Source: Floridanema aerugineum (GTDB taxonomy: Bacteria > Cyanobacteriota > Cyanobacteriia > Cyanobacteriales > Aerosakkonemataceae). From it: a DNA stretch of 64,000 bases. The stretch spans positions 1 to 64,000 of the forward strand of contig NZ_JBHFNQ010000214.1 in NCBI RefSeq assembly GCF_041929345.1, written 5' to 3'. Position numbers and translations under genes: made by a program. Every line of letters starts with the position of its first letter. Position 1 is the stretch's first letter. Shown here piece by piece: positions 16,625 to 24,911 of this stretch. The notes beneath the pieces are model-generated. The model did no database searches, was not told the origin of the DNA, and was given only the letters and a program-made list of their open reading frames with translations.

Positions 16625-17284
16625 CTATGCCAACGCCGGATCGCGACGTTTAATAGAAACAAACCATTGTTGCAACTCTGGGCTACCATAAACCTCATCG
16701 GCAATAAAATGGTCTTTTTCTGGTAGTACTGTGAAATTCACGTTTATTCCCAAACTTCGTAAGGTTGCCACAAACTGTTCGGCATCTTCAACAGGCAAGT
16801 TCTTATCCTGTCCACCTTGAAAGATCTGAATGGGAATGTCTTTGAGTGCTGCAAGTTCGGGTTCTGTTAAACTCTTAGGAACTCGACCAGATACAGCAAC
16901 TAAACCTACAAAGCGATCGGGATGGGATGCCGCTAGATGCCATGCTCCCGCTGAGCCTAAACTAAATCCAGAGATGATTACTCGTGATGGATCGATCGCG
17001 TGCGAGGCGATCAATTCATCTAACAAACCAATTAAATCAGATTCGCGATCAACCCAAGTCTGTGGTTCGGGAATCTGAGGTGCTGCAAAAACGTAGGGTA
17101 CAGAATCAGACTCATTGACAAAACGCGGTAAACCCCATTTCAGCAGAGTATTGAGATCGGTTCCGCGATCGCGTGCGCCGTGCAAAAAAAGCACTAATGG
17201 TGCAGCATCACTGGTATTAGCAGGCGCAAACAGATAAGGCAATGAACCATTGGGGGCATTGTAAGAGCGATGTTCAACAGACAT
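16625..17284 (-). CDS. Alpha/beta hydrolase, esterase/phospholipase-like
   Basis: The 219-residue hydrolase has the oxyanion segment LFLHGARDRG and the nucleophile elbow GFSLG with Ser108, then a C-terminal His in EKDHFIADE. It resembles the carboxylesterase/dienelactone hydrolase group. A strong ribosome site AGGAG lies 8 bases before the ATG. No signal peptide is visible, so it is cytoplasmic. Confidence 0.82.
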   Translation of the reverse strand: MSVEHRSYNAPNGSLPYLFAPANTSDAAPLVLFLHGARDRGTDLNTLLKWGLPRFVNESDSVPYVFAAPQIPEPQTWVDRESDLIGLLDELIASHAIDPSRVIISGFSLGSAGAWHLAASHPDRFVGLVAVSGRVPKSLTEPELAALKDIPIQIFQGGQDKNLPVEDAEQFVATLRSLGINVNFTVLPEKDHFIADEVYGSPELQQWFVSIKRRDPALA

Positions 17285-17318
17285 AGTTGTTACTCCTAAC
17301 GAAGGTTATTACATGAAG

Positions 17319-17348
17319 TACAGGAGGGGCTTAAGCCCCTTGCCTGTA
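17319..17348. terminator. Intercistronic hairpin
   Basis: TACAGG and CCTGTA enclose the palindrome AGGGGCTTAAGCCCCT. It lies between two same-strand genes (amidohydrolase and esterase) and may reduce read-through or protect mRNA ends. There is no T-run. Confidence 0.45.
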
Positions 17349-17415
17349 TCGTTAATGATTAGGAAACCAAGCTCATTCCAGGAACATAGGTATTTGATAT
17401 CGATATCTCTGTTGG

Positions 17416-18954
17416 TTAAACTGTTGCCAGCGGCTTATCAACAGATTGGGATTCGACCTTAGCGAGTTTAGATTCGATCGCAGTACCCTTGAAGAAATTC
17501 GGGTTAGCTTCGGTGTAAAGTTTGTAAGGATTCTCGAAGACATAAGCTTTAAAATCAGCTTCGGAAATCACTCCTTCTTCCACCAGTTCCCAGCTTTCCG
17601 CTAGAGGTTGAGTGATATCGGGTACATCCCAGTGACCGACATCTGAAGAGTAAATCGCGTTGATTTTGACTCCTAAAGGATTAGCTTTGTCATTGAATGC
17701 AGCTGCGATCGTGCGATCGTCCGACTCAGAGCCAAAGAAGAAGTTGTTCACCCAGCGATCGCGGATGTCTTCGATAGTTTCAATTCCAGCCGCCGCAAAA
17801 TCTTCTAGTTCGCTACCCACAGGTTGACGGCTGTAACGGCTGAAAGAAGCACCCAGCACTGTGTCCACCAACTCCTCTTTGCCCAGAGAGTATCCTTTAG
17901 TAATCTCAGTACCGAAGCGTTCAAACAACTCGAACAACTCATTGGCATTAGTGAGATCGGGATTGTAGTTTTGCAGTGCTTTGAGGTTGCGTTTGGAGAA
18001 GCGATCGACCAAATGAATGTATACATGAGCACCCCAATCTGCACCACCTTCGAGCAACCCAAGGCGCAACTGTGGGAAACGTCGGGTTACACCACCAAAG
18101 AACAAGGCTTTAGCAAATGCTTGCGATCCATCAGCAAAGTGACCGATGTGATTATTCATGTAGTTACTGATGGAAGAACGTCCCGTCCAGCCTTGACTAC
18201 CGTAGTGAGTGGTAATGGGTACACCTAGTTCTACAACTTTCGCCCAGAATGGATCGTAATCATATTCGCTATCCAATCCGAAAAAGTCAATGTAGTAGGC
18301 ATACTTGGCGATTTCCGGGTATTGGTCGGCTGGGTATTTATCTGCGATCGCTTTAATCGGTCGCTTCACCCCACCAGGAATATTAATCACCTTCAATCCC
18401 AGCGTTTTTACGGCAAACTCTAACTCTTCGATCGCTTCTTCAGGTGTGTTCATAGTAATGCCTGCAACGGGGGTGAGGCGATCGCTATACTTGCGATAAA
18501 TATCAGCATGATAGTGATTGATTGCCCGTTGCAATGCCTGACGATTTTCTGGTTTTGCACCCAATGCTGCTAAAGCATTATTAGGGAACAGCACCGAATA
18601 GTCCGAACCTTGCTCTGCCTGACGTTCATAGAGCAATTCCGGTAAAGTGTAGGTAGCCAAATCCAGCGTATTGCGGGTAACTCTAGCCCACCAAGGTGCT
18701 CTTAAAGTGCGATAATACTGCCGCTCTTCTGGCGTTTGTTGATACCAATCTTTTCCATCAACCTTAGAATTTAAACGGTAATTTTCCGCTTTACGTAACT
18801 CGTCTACCAGTTGTGCGCCACCATAAGTAGCAATGTAATCCTCAAAAGCCGGAGTGAAATCATTGGTATGCACATCGGTATCAATCACCGGATAATCCAG
18901 CTTGGCCCGGATTGCAGCAGAACGAGAAATATGCAAACGGCTAAATTCAACCAT
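17416..18954 (-). CDS. Amidohydrolase-family metal-dependent hydrolase (ACMSD-like)
   Basis: The 512-residue protein has the Amidohydrolase_2 layout: VIDTDVHTND near residue 24 for the first metal-binding strand, a metal-binding His in ITTHYGSQGW, further conserved residues in LLEGGADWG, and the late Asp in SSDVGHWDVPD. Relatives decarboxylate or hydrolyse aromatic and heterocyclic acids. It is preceded by GAGG 8 bases before its ATG and lies downstream of a DszA/NtaA-type monooxygenase. That makes a role in breaking down the oxygenation product likely, though the substrate is unknown. Confidence 0.82.
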   Translation of the reverse strand: MVEFSRLHISRSAAIRAKLDYPVIDTDVHTNDFTPAFEDYIATYGGAQLVDELRKAENYRLNSKVDGKDWYQQTPEERQYYRTLRAPWWARVTRNTLDLATYTLPELLYERQAEQGSDYSVLFPNNALAALGAKPENRQALQRAINHYHADIYRKYSDRLTPVAGITMNTPEEAIEELEFAVKTLGLKVINIPGGVKRPIKAIADKYPADQYPEIAKYAYYIDFFGLDSEYDYDPFWAKVVELGVPITTHYGSQGWTGRSSISNYMNNHIGHFADGSQAFAKALFFGGVTRRFPQLRLGLLEGGADWGAHVYIHLVDRFSKRNLKALQNYNPDLTNANELFELFERFGTEITKGYSLGKEELVDTVLGASFSRYSRQPVGSELEDFAAAGIETIEDIRDRWVNNFFFGSESDDRTIAAAFNDKANPLGVKINAIYSSDVGHWDVPDITQPLAESWELVEEGVISEADFKAYVFENPYKLYTEANPNFFKGTAIESKLAKVESQSVDKPLATV

Positions 18955-19012
18955 GATAATTTCCTCAAAAAAAGTAGAGTGTTTACAAAATGGGGATTAG
19001 GAAAAGGCAGAA

Positions 19013-19251
19013 CAGAGATCTTGCATCTGCGTTTTAGCCCGCCCAGAAATCAATCTCCGGGCTAAGAGCAGTAGGGGCGGGTTTAGCAGATAACCCTTCT
19101 GTCTAACAAATAACCTCACAACAAAACCCGCCCCTACAAATGGACTGAAAACATAAGAATTCTTAAGTATTTAGTCCTCTTTAGAGGAGTTTCGCTATTA
19201 GCCTGCGAATTGATAAGGCAGGCGGACTTTGGGACTTGTGCAAGATCTGAG
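19013..19251. repeat. MITE-like repeat, family CTCAGATCTTGCACC, copy B
   Basis: Ends CAGAGATCTTGCATC and TGTGCAAGATCTGAG match copies A and C. The interior contains TTTTAGCCCGCC and TTTAGTCCTCTTTAGAGGAG, which copy C shares in diverged form. It occupies most of the 350-base gap between the amidohydrolase and monooxygenase genes. Confidence 0.65.
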
Positions 19252-19304
19252 CAGAAGGTCAAAAGCAGATGGCAGAAGTTAAAATTCCCCTTGTCCCTGC
19301 TGAC

Positions 19305-20669
19305 TTACGCCACCACCAATCGCTCTTCCCGACCTTTGGCAGCGAGACGATTAGCGGGACGACGCAAACCCAGGTTTTCCCGTAAAGTTCTGCCTTCGTA
19401 TTCGGTACGGAACAGCCCACGTTTCTGCAAAATGGGAATAACCAAATTGACAAAATCATCTAATCCTGTTGGCAGGATTGGTGGCATGATGTTAAATCCA
19501 TCTGCTGCACCATTGTTAAACCATTCTTCTAATTGGTCAGCAATGCTTTCGGGTGTTCCGAGAATGGTGCGATGACCGCGTGCAGTGGAGAGCGAGAGAT
19601 ATAACTGGCGCAATGTGAGATTGCCACGAGTTGCTAAGTCTTTAACCAGTTTCAGCCGACTCTTGTTAGTGTTGGTGTCACTCGGCAGTTCAGGAGCCAG
19701 ATCGTCCAAAGAATATTTTGAGAGATCCACTCCTTTGTAGTATTGCTTGAGTATACTCCAGGCAACATCAGGATGGATCAAGGATTGCAGGAATTCGTAT
19801 TTCTCCTGTGCTTCGGCTTCTGTGCGACCAATAATCGGAAATGCTCCGGGCATGATTTTTAGATCGTCGGGCGATCGACCATACTTTGCCAATCTACCTT
19901 TAAGATCGGCATAAAATTCTTGAGCATCTTCCAAAGTTTGATTAGCAGTAAAAATCACCTCAGCCGTTCTTGCAGCTAAATCCCTTCCCGCTTCCGAAGC
20001 TCCCGCTTGCACAATCACTGGATAACCTTGGATGGGACGACCAACATTTAACGGCCCTTTAACCGAGAAATATTTGCCTTTGTGGTTGAGAATGTGCAGC
20101 TTTTCGCGATCGAAGTAGATACCCGATTCCCTGTCACGGATAAAGGCATCATCTTCCCAACTATCCCACAATCCTTTCACCACTTCTACAAACTCTTCGG
20201 CTCGTTCATACCTCTGGCTATGATCGGGGTGATGCTCAAGTCCGAAGTTCTGTGCAGCATTCTCGTTGCCAGTGGTGACAACATTCCACGCTGCTCGACC
20301 TTTACTTAAGTGATCCAAGGAAGCAAACTTTCGCGCCAAGGTATAAGGGTCTTCGTATGTAGTCGAAGCAGTGGCAACAAAGCCAATATTTTGCGTCACA
20401 GCAGACAAGGCAGAAAACAGGGTAACTGGCTCAAAGTGGACGATTTTACCATTGCGGCTTTGTGTTTCTGGCGTACCTCCCCAAACACCGGGACTATCTG
20501 CCAGAAAAACAGCATCAAATAATCCACGCTCCGCAGTTTGAGTAATCTCCTTATAATGCTCGAAATTTAATCCCGCATCAATCTGTGCATCAGGGTGCCG
20601 CCAAGCAGAAACATGATGTCCTGTGGCTTGAATGAATGCACCTAAACGAAACTTGCGTGTTTTACTCAT
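19305..20669 (-). CDS. Flavin-dependent monooxygenase, NtaA/SnaA/DszA family
   Basis: The 454-residue protein belongs to the bacterial-luciferase-like (LLM) class in its long form. Landmarks are FRLGAFIQATGHHVSAWRHP at the start, GLFDAVFLADSP, ARKFASLDHLSKGRAAWNVV, GKYFSVKGPLNVGRPIQGYP and PVIVQAGASEAGRDLAA. These enzymes use FMNH2 supplied by a separate reductase to cleave C-N or C-S bonds, for instance in nitrilotriacetate or dibenzothiophene sulfone. Given the context, a desulfonating role is likely. A closely similar paralog is at 38762. Dyad operator site 3 and a conserved promoter block are upstream. No flavin reductase gene was recognised in the window. Confidence 0.88.
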   Translation of the reverse strand: MSKTRKFRLGAFIQATGHHVSAWRHPDAQIDAGLNFEHYKEITQTAERGLFDAVFLADSPGVWGGTPETQSRNGKIVHFEPVTLFSALSAVTQNIGFVATASTTYEDPYTLARKFASLDHLSKGRAAWNVVTTGNENAAQNFGLEHHPDHSQRYERAEEFVEVVKGLWDSWEDDAFIRDRESGIYFDREKLHILNHKGKYFSVKGPLNVGRPIQGYPVIVQAGASEAGRDLAARTAEVIFTANQTLEDAQEFYADLKGRLAKYGRSPDDLKIMPGAFPIIGRTEAEAQEKYEFLQSLIHPDVAWSILKQYYKGVDLSKYSLDDLAPELPSDTNTNKSRLKLVKDLATRGNLTLRQLYLSLSTARGHRTILGTPESIADQLEEWFNNGAADGFNIMPPILPTGLDDFVNLVIPILQKRGLFRTEYEGRTLRENLGLRRPANRLAAKGREERLVVA

Positions 20670-20934
20670 CTGCTTTTTTCTTTGTCTAATGTGCGATTCC
20701 GCCCTCGTGAATCGCCAAAGTGCTTTGAGTTAATGGCTTTTCATGCAACATCAACAATGATTTTGACGGTTACGACAGCAGTTACTATTTCCTAAGAGAT
20801 AATTTGACTGCCAAGGCAGTCAGTTCTACAGCAACGAAACCAAATTTCTGTAGGTATCTCAACCTCTGGATTGAAAAGAAATTGTGGGTACAGAAATCAG
20901 GGAAGTAAAAAACACTTTAGTATCTTACACTAAC

Positions 20935-20951
20935 TGTTAGAGAATCTAACA
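20935..20951. promoter_or_regulatory. Dyad operator, site 3
   Basis: TGTTAGA-GAA-TCTAACA is a perfect 7+3+7 inverted repeat, 266 bases upstream of the flavin monooxygenase at 20669. It matches the other four sites in arm sequence and 3-base spacer. Confidence 0.62.
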
Positions 20952-21120
20952 TTAAGTTTTGCAAATTTTGGGTTTGCTAGGCAAGTTTTGTGAATTTAGT
21001 AACCTCCCCATAGCGATTGGTTGCTTTCAAATGCAGTATTCACAGGCTCTTTAGGGTTATACCAAGGTCATTTTAGGAGCAATGGCAAACCGCGATGAAA
21101 CAGTAGTAAACCCAGTTATT

Positions 21121-21160
21121 TTATGATACGGTATATCTATCGATTTACCGTAGATTAGTT
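21121..21160 (-). promoter_or_regulatory. Conserved promoter block, degenerate copy
   Basis: The core TCTATCGATTTA with flanking CGGTATA and AGATTA matches the block at 8101-8140. On the minus strand the -10-like sequence is TATCAT, but the -35 position reads TACGGT, so this copy may be weak or serve as a binding site. ACGGTA and TACCGT flank the core symmetrically. Confidence 0.45.
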
Positions 21161-21433
21161 TTCAAATTAATTTGCCTTGGTTGTTATGCTGCTTCCACTG
21201 AATCAGTAAGCAGATGGAAGTACCAACCGGGCGTAATTTCAGGCATTAATGCTTGCATTCCTCTACAGGCGAAAAGTGATTTCTTCTTGCCGAGAATGCA
21301 ATGTCAGTAGACCGAAAAACGATCTGTAAAGGCAAGGTGAAGGGGGTAGGGGTTAGGGGAAATTGTCTTTCTCCCTAACATCCAACCCCCAATCCCAGTC
21401 CCCTAATCTCAAAAAACTTAAGGAGATAAAGTC

Positions 21434-22318
21434 ATGACAGTAACAGCAACTCGAATTGAAATTACACCGATAGATGGGCCATTAGGTGCGATCGTCACTG
21501 GATTAGATGCCAGTCGCGCTGTTGAGCCAGAGGTGATTTTACAACTGAAACAGGCATGGCGCGATCGTCATTTGCTAATTTTCAAGAATCAAAGCTTGAC
21601 TGACGATCGACTCTTGGCTTTTGCGAGTTACTTTGGTGATATTCTTCAGCAACCTGCTTACATCCGCAAAGGGGAAACAGAACCCTATTTGCCGCCGCTG
21701 GTTCTTACTCTAGCGAATGCTGCTAAAGAAGAGAGTTCAGTCAATATTCTGCCAAATTATCGGGAACTCTTACCCCACATCGATCACGATTGGCTCCCTG
21801 TACCATCTAGCGGTTCGCTGCTCCACGCAATACAATTACCTGAAGATGGTGGCCCTGATACATACTGGGTGAATTTGGTTCAGGCTTACGAAGAGTTAGA
21901 CTATGCCACCAAGCAGCAAATTGCTGGCTTACAGCTGCGTCATTTCAATTTCTATGGCAAATATCGAGATGAATATGCTGAACCCGTTTATGCAACAGGT
22001 CGTTCCCCTGAACCTGGGGAAAGAGTTGCAACTCATCCTTTGGTTCGCACTCACCCAGATACAGGCAAAAAAATTCTTTTCCTGAATGCCGCTGGTGATG
22101 TTGACATTGTGGATTATGACCATGAGGAAGGCGCAAAACTAATTGCGCGGCTGCGAGAGCATATCAGGCAGCCTCACCTAGCTTACCAACACCACTGGAG
22201 CGAAGGAGATTTACTTTACTGGGATAATCAAGCAACCGCTCATTATCGCCCTAGCTTTAATCAAAATGCAACTCGAATTTTGAAGCGGGTTAGCATTCAT
22301 GGGAGTCGTCCTTTTTGA
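21434..22318 (+). CDS. TauD/TfdA-family dioxygenase, second copy
   Basis: The 294-residue Fe(II)/2-oxoglutarate dioxygenase has metal ligands His115 and Asp117 (in LLPHIDHDW) and His270, with Arg281 exactly 11 residues later as in TauD. The region between GDILQQPAY and the HxD motif differs from the copy at 6965, so the substrate may differ. AAGGAG precedes the ATG by 8 bases. It reads away from the flavin monooxygenase gene and is followed by a block of repeats. Confidence 0.86.
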   Translation: MTVTATRIEITPIDGPLGAIVTGLDASRAVEPEVILQLKQAWRDRHLLIFKNQSLTDDRLLAFASYFGDILQQPAYIRKGETEPYLPPLVLTLANAAKEESSVNILPNYRELLPHIDHDWLPVPSSGSLLHAIQLPEDGGPDTYWVNLVQAYEELDYATKQQIAGLQLRHFNFYGKYRDEYAEPVYATGRSPEPGERVATHPLVRTHPDTGKKILFLNAAGDVDIVDYDHEEGAKLIARLREHIRQPHLAYQHHWSEGDLLYWDNQATAHYRPSFNQNATRILKRVSIHGSRPF

Positions 22319-22386
22319 AGAAAGCAGAAGATTCAAGGAGAGAAGATGTTACTTAACTGTTAGTCATTTCTGCCTCATTAGTAACG

Positions 22387-22565
22387 CAAGTTGCTAGTTG
22401 GAATTCCCCCTTAGTAAGGGGGGTTAGGGGGGATCTAACTGTTTGTAGGGTGCGTTAACGCCAGTGTAACGCACCATCCCACTGCGTAAGTTCTGTAATA
22501 GATCCCCCCAACCCCCCTTACTCAAGGGGGGCTAGAAAGAGCCAGACTTGTGACTAGCAAATTGA
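22387..22565. repeat. Dispersed inverted repeat, CAAGTTGCTAGTT ends, second copy
   Basis: Shares its ends and the G-rich hairpin (TAAGGGGGGTTAGGGGGGAT) with the element at 14130-14276. It is interrupted near 22446-22482 by a hairpin sequence GTAGGGTGCGTTAACGCC that is related to the tandem units directly downstream. Confidence 0.65.
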
Positions 22566-22566
22566 G

Positions 22567-22654
22567 TAAAATGGTGCGTTATGTTATCACTAACGCACCC
22601 TACAAGTTAGTAAAATGGTGCGTTATGTTATCACTAACGCACCCTACAAGTTAG
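22567..22654 (+). repeat. Two exact 44-bp tandem units
   Basis: Units 22567-22610 and 22611-22654 are identical. Each contains ATGGTGCGTTATGTTATCAC and TAACGCACCC, which pair as GGTGCGTTA/TAACGCACC hairpins. With only two copies and no spacers this is not a CRISPR array. Confidence 0.85.
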
Positions 22655-22817
22655 TTACCTCACTTCTTTAAACCACTTAAAGTTATTCGCTGAAAGCTGA
22701 TAGCTGCCAGCTTTCAGCTTTCCCTTTTTCGCAAAAATAGAACTCTTTGATCGCGTCGAAAACAAAAAAATTTGCTTAGTTTTCACCTGTGAGGAGTTGT
22801 CCAAGAAAACTTAAATT

Positions 22818-23867
22818 ATGTTGAGACGATTGGCACAATTTTGGCATCGAAAATCCATTGGTTATTATTTAGGAATTGCGATCGCCACTTTTTCATTAAC
22901 ATGGATTCTTTCCTTGGCAGGTTGTAGCGGACCTGCTGGAAACCAAACTCAGAGTAATAATCTCCCGACTGCACCACCAAACACCAACTCACCCCAAGTA
23001 TCGGTGATTAACATTGGTCATCAACTTGGTACACCGGGACTAAACTTGTTGAAAGCGCGGGGATTACTGGAAAAAAGGCTGCAATCTCAAGGGATTCAGG
23101 TGAAATGGTTTGAGTTTAGGGGTGGGCCACCGATGATGGAAGCAATGGCTGCTGGAAGTGTTGATATTGGTAATGTAGGTAATTTGCCGCCAATATTTGC
23201 TCAAGCAGCAGGTAATCCGATCGTTTATGTGGCTGCGACCGATTCTAACGCTGGAGCGCAAGCTGTGATCGTTCCCAAAAATTCTCCTATTCAAAGCGTT
23301 GCTGATTTGAAAGGGAAAAAATTGGCGATTCAGAAAGGTACAGCACTGCAATATTTAGCGTTGAAAGTGTTGGAAAGTGCAAAGTTGACCCTAAACGATA
23401 TTCAGCCTGTTTACCTGACTCTCCCAGATAGTATTACTGCTTTTGAAGGTGGAGCAGTTGATGCTTTACCAATCAGCGATCCCTATCTTGCTAAAAAAGA
23501 ATTGGCGAATGAAGTAAGAGTAATCGTTCGCGGTTCTGATGTGGCTCCACAACGAGCTTACTACATAGCAACCCGCAATTTTGTTGAGAAGCAACCTGAT
23601 TTGTTGAAAGTGATTTTGGAGGAACAGCGCAATGTCGAAGAGTGGGCGAAAGCTAATCCTGGGGAAGTTGCTCAGTTACTAGCACAGCAAACGAAATATG
23701 AGCCTAAAGTTTTGGAATATTCTTTGGAGAAACGCCCTTACTTTGGAGTGTTTGAGATCAAAGATGAATATGTTACCGAACAACAACAAGTAGCCGATCT
23801 TTTCTATCAGCAAAAGTTGATTCCCAAACCGATTCAAGTGAAGGAGGCTATCTGGAAACCTTCATGA
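22818..23867 (+). CDS. SsuA-like binding lipoprotein of the sulfatase cluster
   Basis: The 349-residue protein has a signal peptide ending in a perfect lipobox LAGC with Cys36, a Pro/Asn/Thr-rich linker, and an SsuA-like domain (IGHQLGTPGLNLLKARGLLEKR, GGPPMMEAMAAGSVDIGNVG, PPIFAQAAG). Its stop codon overlaps the start of the formylglycine-generating enzyme gene by four bases, so binding protein, sulfatase maturase and sulfatase are one operon. The likely ligand is a sulfonate or sulfate ester, or an organic anion from arylsulfate cleavage. This is inferred from position. No permease or ATPase gene is nearby. Confidence 0.83.
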   Translation: MLRRLAQFWHRKSIGYYLGIAIATFSLTWILSLAGCSGPAGNQTQSNNLPTAPPNTNSPQVSVINIGHQLGTPGLNLLKARGLLEKRLQSQGIQVKWFEFRGGPPMMEAMAAGSVDIGNVGNLPPIFAQAAGNPIVYVAATDSNAGAQAVIVPKNSPIQSVADLKGKKLAIQKGTALQYLALKVLESAKLTLNDIQPVYLTLPDSITAFEGGAVDALPISDPYLAKKELANEVRVIVRGSDVAPQRAYYIATRNFVEKQPDLLKVILEEQRNVEEWAKANPGEVAQLLAQQTKYEPKVLEYSLEKRPYFGVFEIKDEYVTEQQQVADLFYQQKLIPKPIQVKEAIWKPS

Positions 23868-24898
23868 TTAGTTTAGGGAAAAGTCGGTGGGTGCGAACAG
23901 TGTTGTTAGTCCTTAGTTTAACAATCGCCCTAACAATTTTCAGTCCCATTACTTATGCAGAAAATGTCTGTCCGCCTGGGATGGTTTTGATTCCGGGGGG
24001 TAGTTTTCAGATTGGCTCTGATGACCCTAGATTTGAGGAAGAGCGATCGGCTACAGATGTTAGTGTCGATCGCTTTTGCATCGATCAAACGGAAGTTACC
24101 AATGCCCAGTTTGCTGAGTTTGTCAAAGCAACGAACTATCAAACGATCGCAGAACGTCCCCTCTCGAAAGAACAGTTCCCCGATTTACCAGAGGAACAGC
24201 GATCGCCAGGTTCTTTAGTGTTTCAAATGGCAAAACCCGGTGTAAAATCTGTTCCAGTTCTCAGTTGGTGGCATTGGACGGTTGGGGCAAACTGGAAACA
24301 TCCCTTTGGGCTGGATAGTGCGATTGCCTCCGGCAGTGCGCGTAGCGCAATCGCAGGGAAAGAAAATTATCCTGTTGTTCATGTTGCTTACGAAGATGCT
24401 GTTGCCTACGCGAAATGGGCAGGAAAGTCACTTCCGACAGAAGCACAGTGGGAATATGCAGCGCGGGGAGGCTTAGACGGGGCAATTTACGCTTGGGGCG
24501 ATCGATATTCAGCCACAAAAGCGAATACCTGGCAGGGCATTTTCCCTTTTTTCAACACCAAAGCAGATGGACATATTGGCATTGCTCCCGTTGGCTCTTT
24601 TGAACCGAACGGCTACGGACTCTACGATATGACAGGGAATGTCTGGGAATGGACTTCGGACTGGTATCATATCGGACACAGTGACAAATCCCACCAGAGC
24701 AATCCTACAGGCCCTAAACAAGCAGAAAGTTTTGACCCCAAAAAACCTGGAGAATCCGCTTTGCGCGTGATTAAAGGCGGTTCTTACCTCTGTGCGCCTA
24801 ATTATTGCAGTCGCTTTCGTCCGGCAGCACGGGAGTCAGAAGCTCCTGATACCGGGACAACCCATATTGGGTTTCGCTTAGTGAAGAATTTGACGTGA
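23864..24898 (+). CDS. Formylglycine-generating enzyme (sulfatase maturase)
   Basis: The 344-residue protein has an N-terminal signal peptide (cleavage near residue 32) and an FGE-sulfatase domain: GMVLIPGGSFQIGSDD, DQTEVTNAQFAEFV, PVVHVAYEDAVAYAKWAGK, LPTEAQWEYAARGG, GLYDMTGNVWEW. The active-site pair is Cys310 and Cys315 in GGSYLCAPNYCSRFRPAAR, with the 5-residue spacing of aerobic copper-dependent FGEs. It would convert the sulfatase cysteine to formylglycine, outside the cytoplasm given the signal peptide. Residues about 154-164 (IASGSARSAIA) look like an in-frame insertion encoded by a short palindromic repeat. Confidence 0.92.
   Translation: MISLGKSRWVRTVLLVLSLTIALTIFSPITYAENVCPPGMVLIPGGSFQIGSDDPRFEEERSATDVSVDRFCIDQTEVTNAQFAEFVKATNYQTIAERPLSKEQFPDLPEEQRSPGSLVFQMAKPGVKSVPVLSWWHWTVGANWKHPFGLDSAIASGSARSAIAGKENYPVVHVAYEDAVAYAKWAGKSLPTEAQWEYAARGGLDGAIYAWGDRYSATKANTWQGIFPFFNTKADGHIGIAPVGSFEPNGYGLYDMTGNVWEWTSDWYHIGHSDKSHQSNPTGPKQAESFDPKKPGESALRVIKGGSYLCAPNYCSRFRPAARESEAPDTGTTHIGFRLVKNLT
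24319..24355. repeat. Palindromic repeat inserted in the FGE gene
   Basis: TGCGATTGC (24319-24327) and GCAATCGCA (24347-24355) flank CTCCGGCAGTGCGCGTAGC. Related GCGTAGCG/CTCCGGCA sequences occur in intergenic repeats at 27486, 37793 and 48909. The reading frame is kept, adding about 11 residues between HPFGLDS and GKENYP where FGE proteins normally continue directly. Confidence 0.6.
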
Positions 24899-24911
24899 GG
24901 AGAGATGAATT

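Larger units (their letters stand above)
20670..21433. other. 764-base regulatory gap between divergent oxygenase genes
   Basis: No convincing gene is present. The gap carries dyad operator site 3 (20935-20951), a degenerate copy of the shared promoter block (21121-21160), and the leader of the TauD gene at 21434 with AAGGAG 8 bases before its start. Confidence 0.6.

Noticed and set aside
22567..22654. Tandem repeat considered as a CRISPR array
   Set aside because: Only two identical adjacent units without spacers, and no cas genes in the window.
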